Assembly: GCF_000022025.1 (NCBI RefSeq)
Contig: NC_011879.1
Location: forward strand, 310,001 to 374,000
DNA from: Pseudarthrobacter chlorophenolicus A6
GTDB lineage: Bacteria > Actinomycetota > Actinomycetes > Actinomycetales > Micrococcaceae
Reading direction: 5' to 3'
DNA: 64,000 nt
The notes under the pieces are model-generated. The model was not told the DNA's origin. It made no database searches and was given only the letters and a program-made list of their open reading frames with translations. A program made the translations under genes and the position numbers. Shown one piece after another: positions 62,685 to 64,000 of the stretch. How positions within the stretch are numbered: the stretch's first letter is position 1; each line of letters opens with the position of its first letter.

Positions 62685-62715
62685 ATGTGTACGGCATGGC
62701 TGGGGATGCTCACCG
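62685..62715 (-). promoter_or_regulatory. Class A element promoter of the dnaE operon
   Basis: -35 CGGTGAG (62715-62709), 18 nt, ACACAT (62690-62685), 7 nt to ATG 62677. Confidence 0.8.
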
Positions 62716-62755
62716 CGAACCCGTGCCGTCCCCAGGGACGACACGGGAAGGGCTT

Positions 62756-64000
62756 CTAGCGGGCGATGAGATTCCGGCGCGGCTGTACCTCGTCCAGGAC
62801 CCGCTGGAACGCCTCCGGGAAGTGGGCCCGGAGCCAGGCGGTCTGGAACGTCCGCACGGCGTACGCGTGCGCGTGGGAGGCGCTGAAAAGGAAGGGCACC
62901 GCCTCCATGATCAGGTCGAAGACCTGCTCTGCCGTCCCTGCGCTGAACACCATGGAGTATGGGTCCCCGGCGCGGCCGCGCTTCTCCTGCACCGCGCCCG
63001 CCAGGAACTTCTCCCGCAGGCCCGACCAGTCCCGCGGCTTCTTGGCCAGGAACCGCCAGGCTCCTTCGGCATCGACGTCGCTAAACCCGCCGACGGTGGA
63101 GAACAGGTCCATCACCTGCTCCTGGAAGACCAGCTCGCCGTGCGTTGGCGCCAGGATGCGGCAGAGGTATGCCTGCTCGGACTCCTCGGAGGTCAGGTGT
63201 TCGAGGTGGTAGTAGCGCAGGCGGGGCCGGTTGATCCGGGCGGTCAGGTACCGGTTGCGTCGTTCTTCCTTGCCGGACAGGGCGGTGAGCACAGCCATGT
63301 CCGTGAGGTTCCGCGGCCGGGCAAGCTTGGCTGCTGCCACTGCTTCCTCGGCGCCCAGGCCGAACACCCCGTCGGTGTCTCCGGCAGTGATGAGGTCCCA
63401 CGCCGCTGGCGTCGACCTTGCGTAGAGATCGTCGCCAACCGGGAGCAAGAGTCCGAGGTGGACTGGTGAGCCCCGGTCCAGCCGTGCCAGCGCCGCCGCT
63501 TGAGCAACGACATCGAGCGTGGCGGAGCCGAGCAGGTTCAGCACCAGGTACCCCTCGTTCAGGAGGGTTTGGGCTTCCCAGTTGGCAACCGGCAGCTCAT
63601 GTTCGTGGCCTGCCCGGCGGTCCGGCAGGACTGGAAGCTGATCGGTGAGATCCCGGGCTGCGATCACGACGGCGCAGGGGTGGATGTTCCTGTTGAGGAA
63701 CCGGCCATCCACGAGGGCTGCCTTCTCCTCACTGACCAGGCCCCGCCTGGTCCATGTGTCCGCCTTGACCCGTGAGTGGGTAGCGGCTCGTGCCACCCGG
63801 TCAGGCCAGCGCTTGGAGAGATAACCGTGGGCGTCCTGCATGCGGGAGGCCTGGATGTCGATGTCGAGGCCCGGGATTTCGGTGCGGCCGGGGCGGAGGA
63901 AGCGCTCGTACCGCAACCCGTAGGTCAGCGGATTGATGTCGGTGATGCCGAGGCAGTAGAGGACGAGGCTGCTGGAGCTGTTGCCCCGGGCGCCGGTCAG
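62756..64000 (-). CDS. Second, divergent DnaE-like polymerase (5' end outside window)
   Basis: At least 414 C-terminal residues of a DnaE homologue that enters from beyond 64000. The order of landmarks follows DnaE: GARGNSSSSLVLYCLGITD (normally GPGRGSAAGS), RYERFLRPGR, PGLDIDIQASR (DxD kept), NIHPCAVVIA, DTDGVFGLG, ELVFQEQVMDLF, SASHAHAYAV. It stops soon after the SHAxAY motif, so it lacks the C-terminal helix-hairpin, clamp-binding and OB parts. It differs strongly from the 58220 polymerase and may be an accessory or translesion-type (DnaE2-like) or inactive paralogue. Confidence 0.8.
   Translation of the reverse strand: MTGARGNSSSSLVLYCLGITDINPLTYGLRYERFLRPGRTEIPGLDIDIQASRMQDAHGYLSKRWPDRVARAATHSRVKADTWTRRGLVSEEKAALVDGRFLNRNIHPCAVVIAARDLTDQLPVLPDRRAGHEHELPVANWEAQTLLNEGYLVLNLLGSATLDVVAQAAALARLDRGSPVHLGLLLPVGDDLYARSTPAAWDLITAGDTDGVFGLGAEEAVAAAKLARPRNLTDMAVLTALSGKEERRNRYLTARINRPRLRYYHLEHLTSEESEQAYLCRILAPTHGELVFQEQVMDLFSTVGGFSDVDAEGAWRFLAKKPRDWSGLREKFLAGAVQEKRGRAGDPYSMVFSAGTAEQVFDLIMEAVPFLFSASHAHAYAVRTFQTAWLRAHFPEAFQRVLDEVQPRRNLIAR

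Noticed and set aside
1..64000. tRNA, rRNA, insertion sequences and attachment sites
   Set aside because: No cloverleaf-like tRNA sequence, rRNA segment, transposase or integrase was recognised by eye; a dedicated scan was not possible.

Overview
The window is a gene-dense, high-GC segment that looks like part of a large conjugative plasmid (or related mobile replicon) of a high-GC actinobacterium, most likely Micrococcaceae/Arthrobacter-like. The reasons are an actinobacterial-type IHF (20361-20813), a DUF2637-type membrane protein, the codon usage, a Gram-positive type IV secretion gene set, and the absence of rRNA, tRNA or ribosomal protein genes. The host assignment is an inference. No transposase or CRISPR array was seen. 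No relaxase or VirD4 coupling protein was recognised, so the transfer region probably extends beyond the window.

Layout. 1-7039 (- strand) is a run of small, mostly unknown genes in tightly overlapping operons, including a metallophosphoesterase. 7104-12361 holds a secreted Pro-rich protein, a class A penicillin-binding protein and a PAS-like protein. 12672-13822 (+) has a metallo-beta-lactamase-fold enzyme. 13827-17081 (-) has a (p)ppGpp-hydrolase-like HD protein, a Pth2-like peptidyl-tRNA hydrolase and an HAD/polynucleotide-phosphatase-like protein that has lost its catalytic aspartates. 17195-21642 (+) is a ParA/TadZ-like, unknown, mIHF, sigma-factor operon. 21747-24899 is a primase/helicase-like replication protein, followed by a 0.7 kb AT-rich, repeat-rich candidate replication origin (24946-25577). 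25588-28002 has a RecB-type Fe-S nuclease and a partner. 28177-32389 has VirB8/TcpC-like and VirB4-like transfer genes. 32455-45763 mixes a DinG-like helicase, a redoxin, two helicase-associated-domain proteins, an adenine methyltransferase, a zinc-ribbon repeat protein, an SDR oxidoreductase and a SNF2 helicase. 45879-46840 has a DUF2637-HTH gene and two GGACCA repeat arrays. 46847-48784 has a lipoprotein and a second sigma-like factor. 48884-57038 has further transfer-apparatus genes (small membrane protein, PrgI-like, TrbL/VirB6-like, CHAP lysin, membrane-anchored HNH protein). 57149-64000 (-) has SSB, a full DnaE polymerase and the 3' part of a second, divergent DnaE.

The most striking feature is a window-wide promoter regulon. 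About 30 genes or operons are preceded by a -10-like ACACAT or ACGCAT core. In the main class a -35-like CGGTGAG/CGGGCAG lies exactly 18 nt upstream of ACACAT, and a start codon very often lies exactly 7 nt downstream, which predicts leaderless mRNAs. Two sigma-like proteins in the window (20755-21642 and 47317-48354) are natural candidates to read it, so the element may run its own transcription programme. Four otherwise unrelated proteins, one of them the second sigma-like factor, also share an N-terminal tag of the form NRxPxGxPxGGQFAATxHAEP.

As a system, the element appears to carry its own replication (primase/helicase, SSB, two DnaE proteins, candidate origin), partition/positioning (ParA/TadZ-like), transcription (sigma factors, mIHF), transfer (T4SS plus wall enzymes) and a helicase/methyltransferase/nuclease block that could act in genome defence or counter-defence. 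Start codons were chosen from Shine-Dalgarno sites, overlaps and the promoter spacing. They often differ from the longest open frame.
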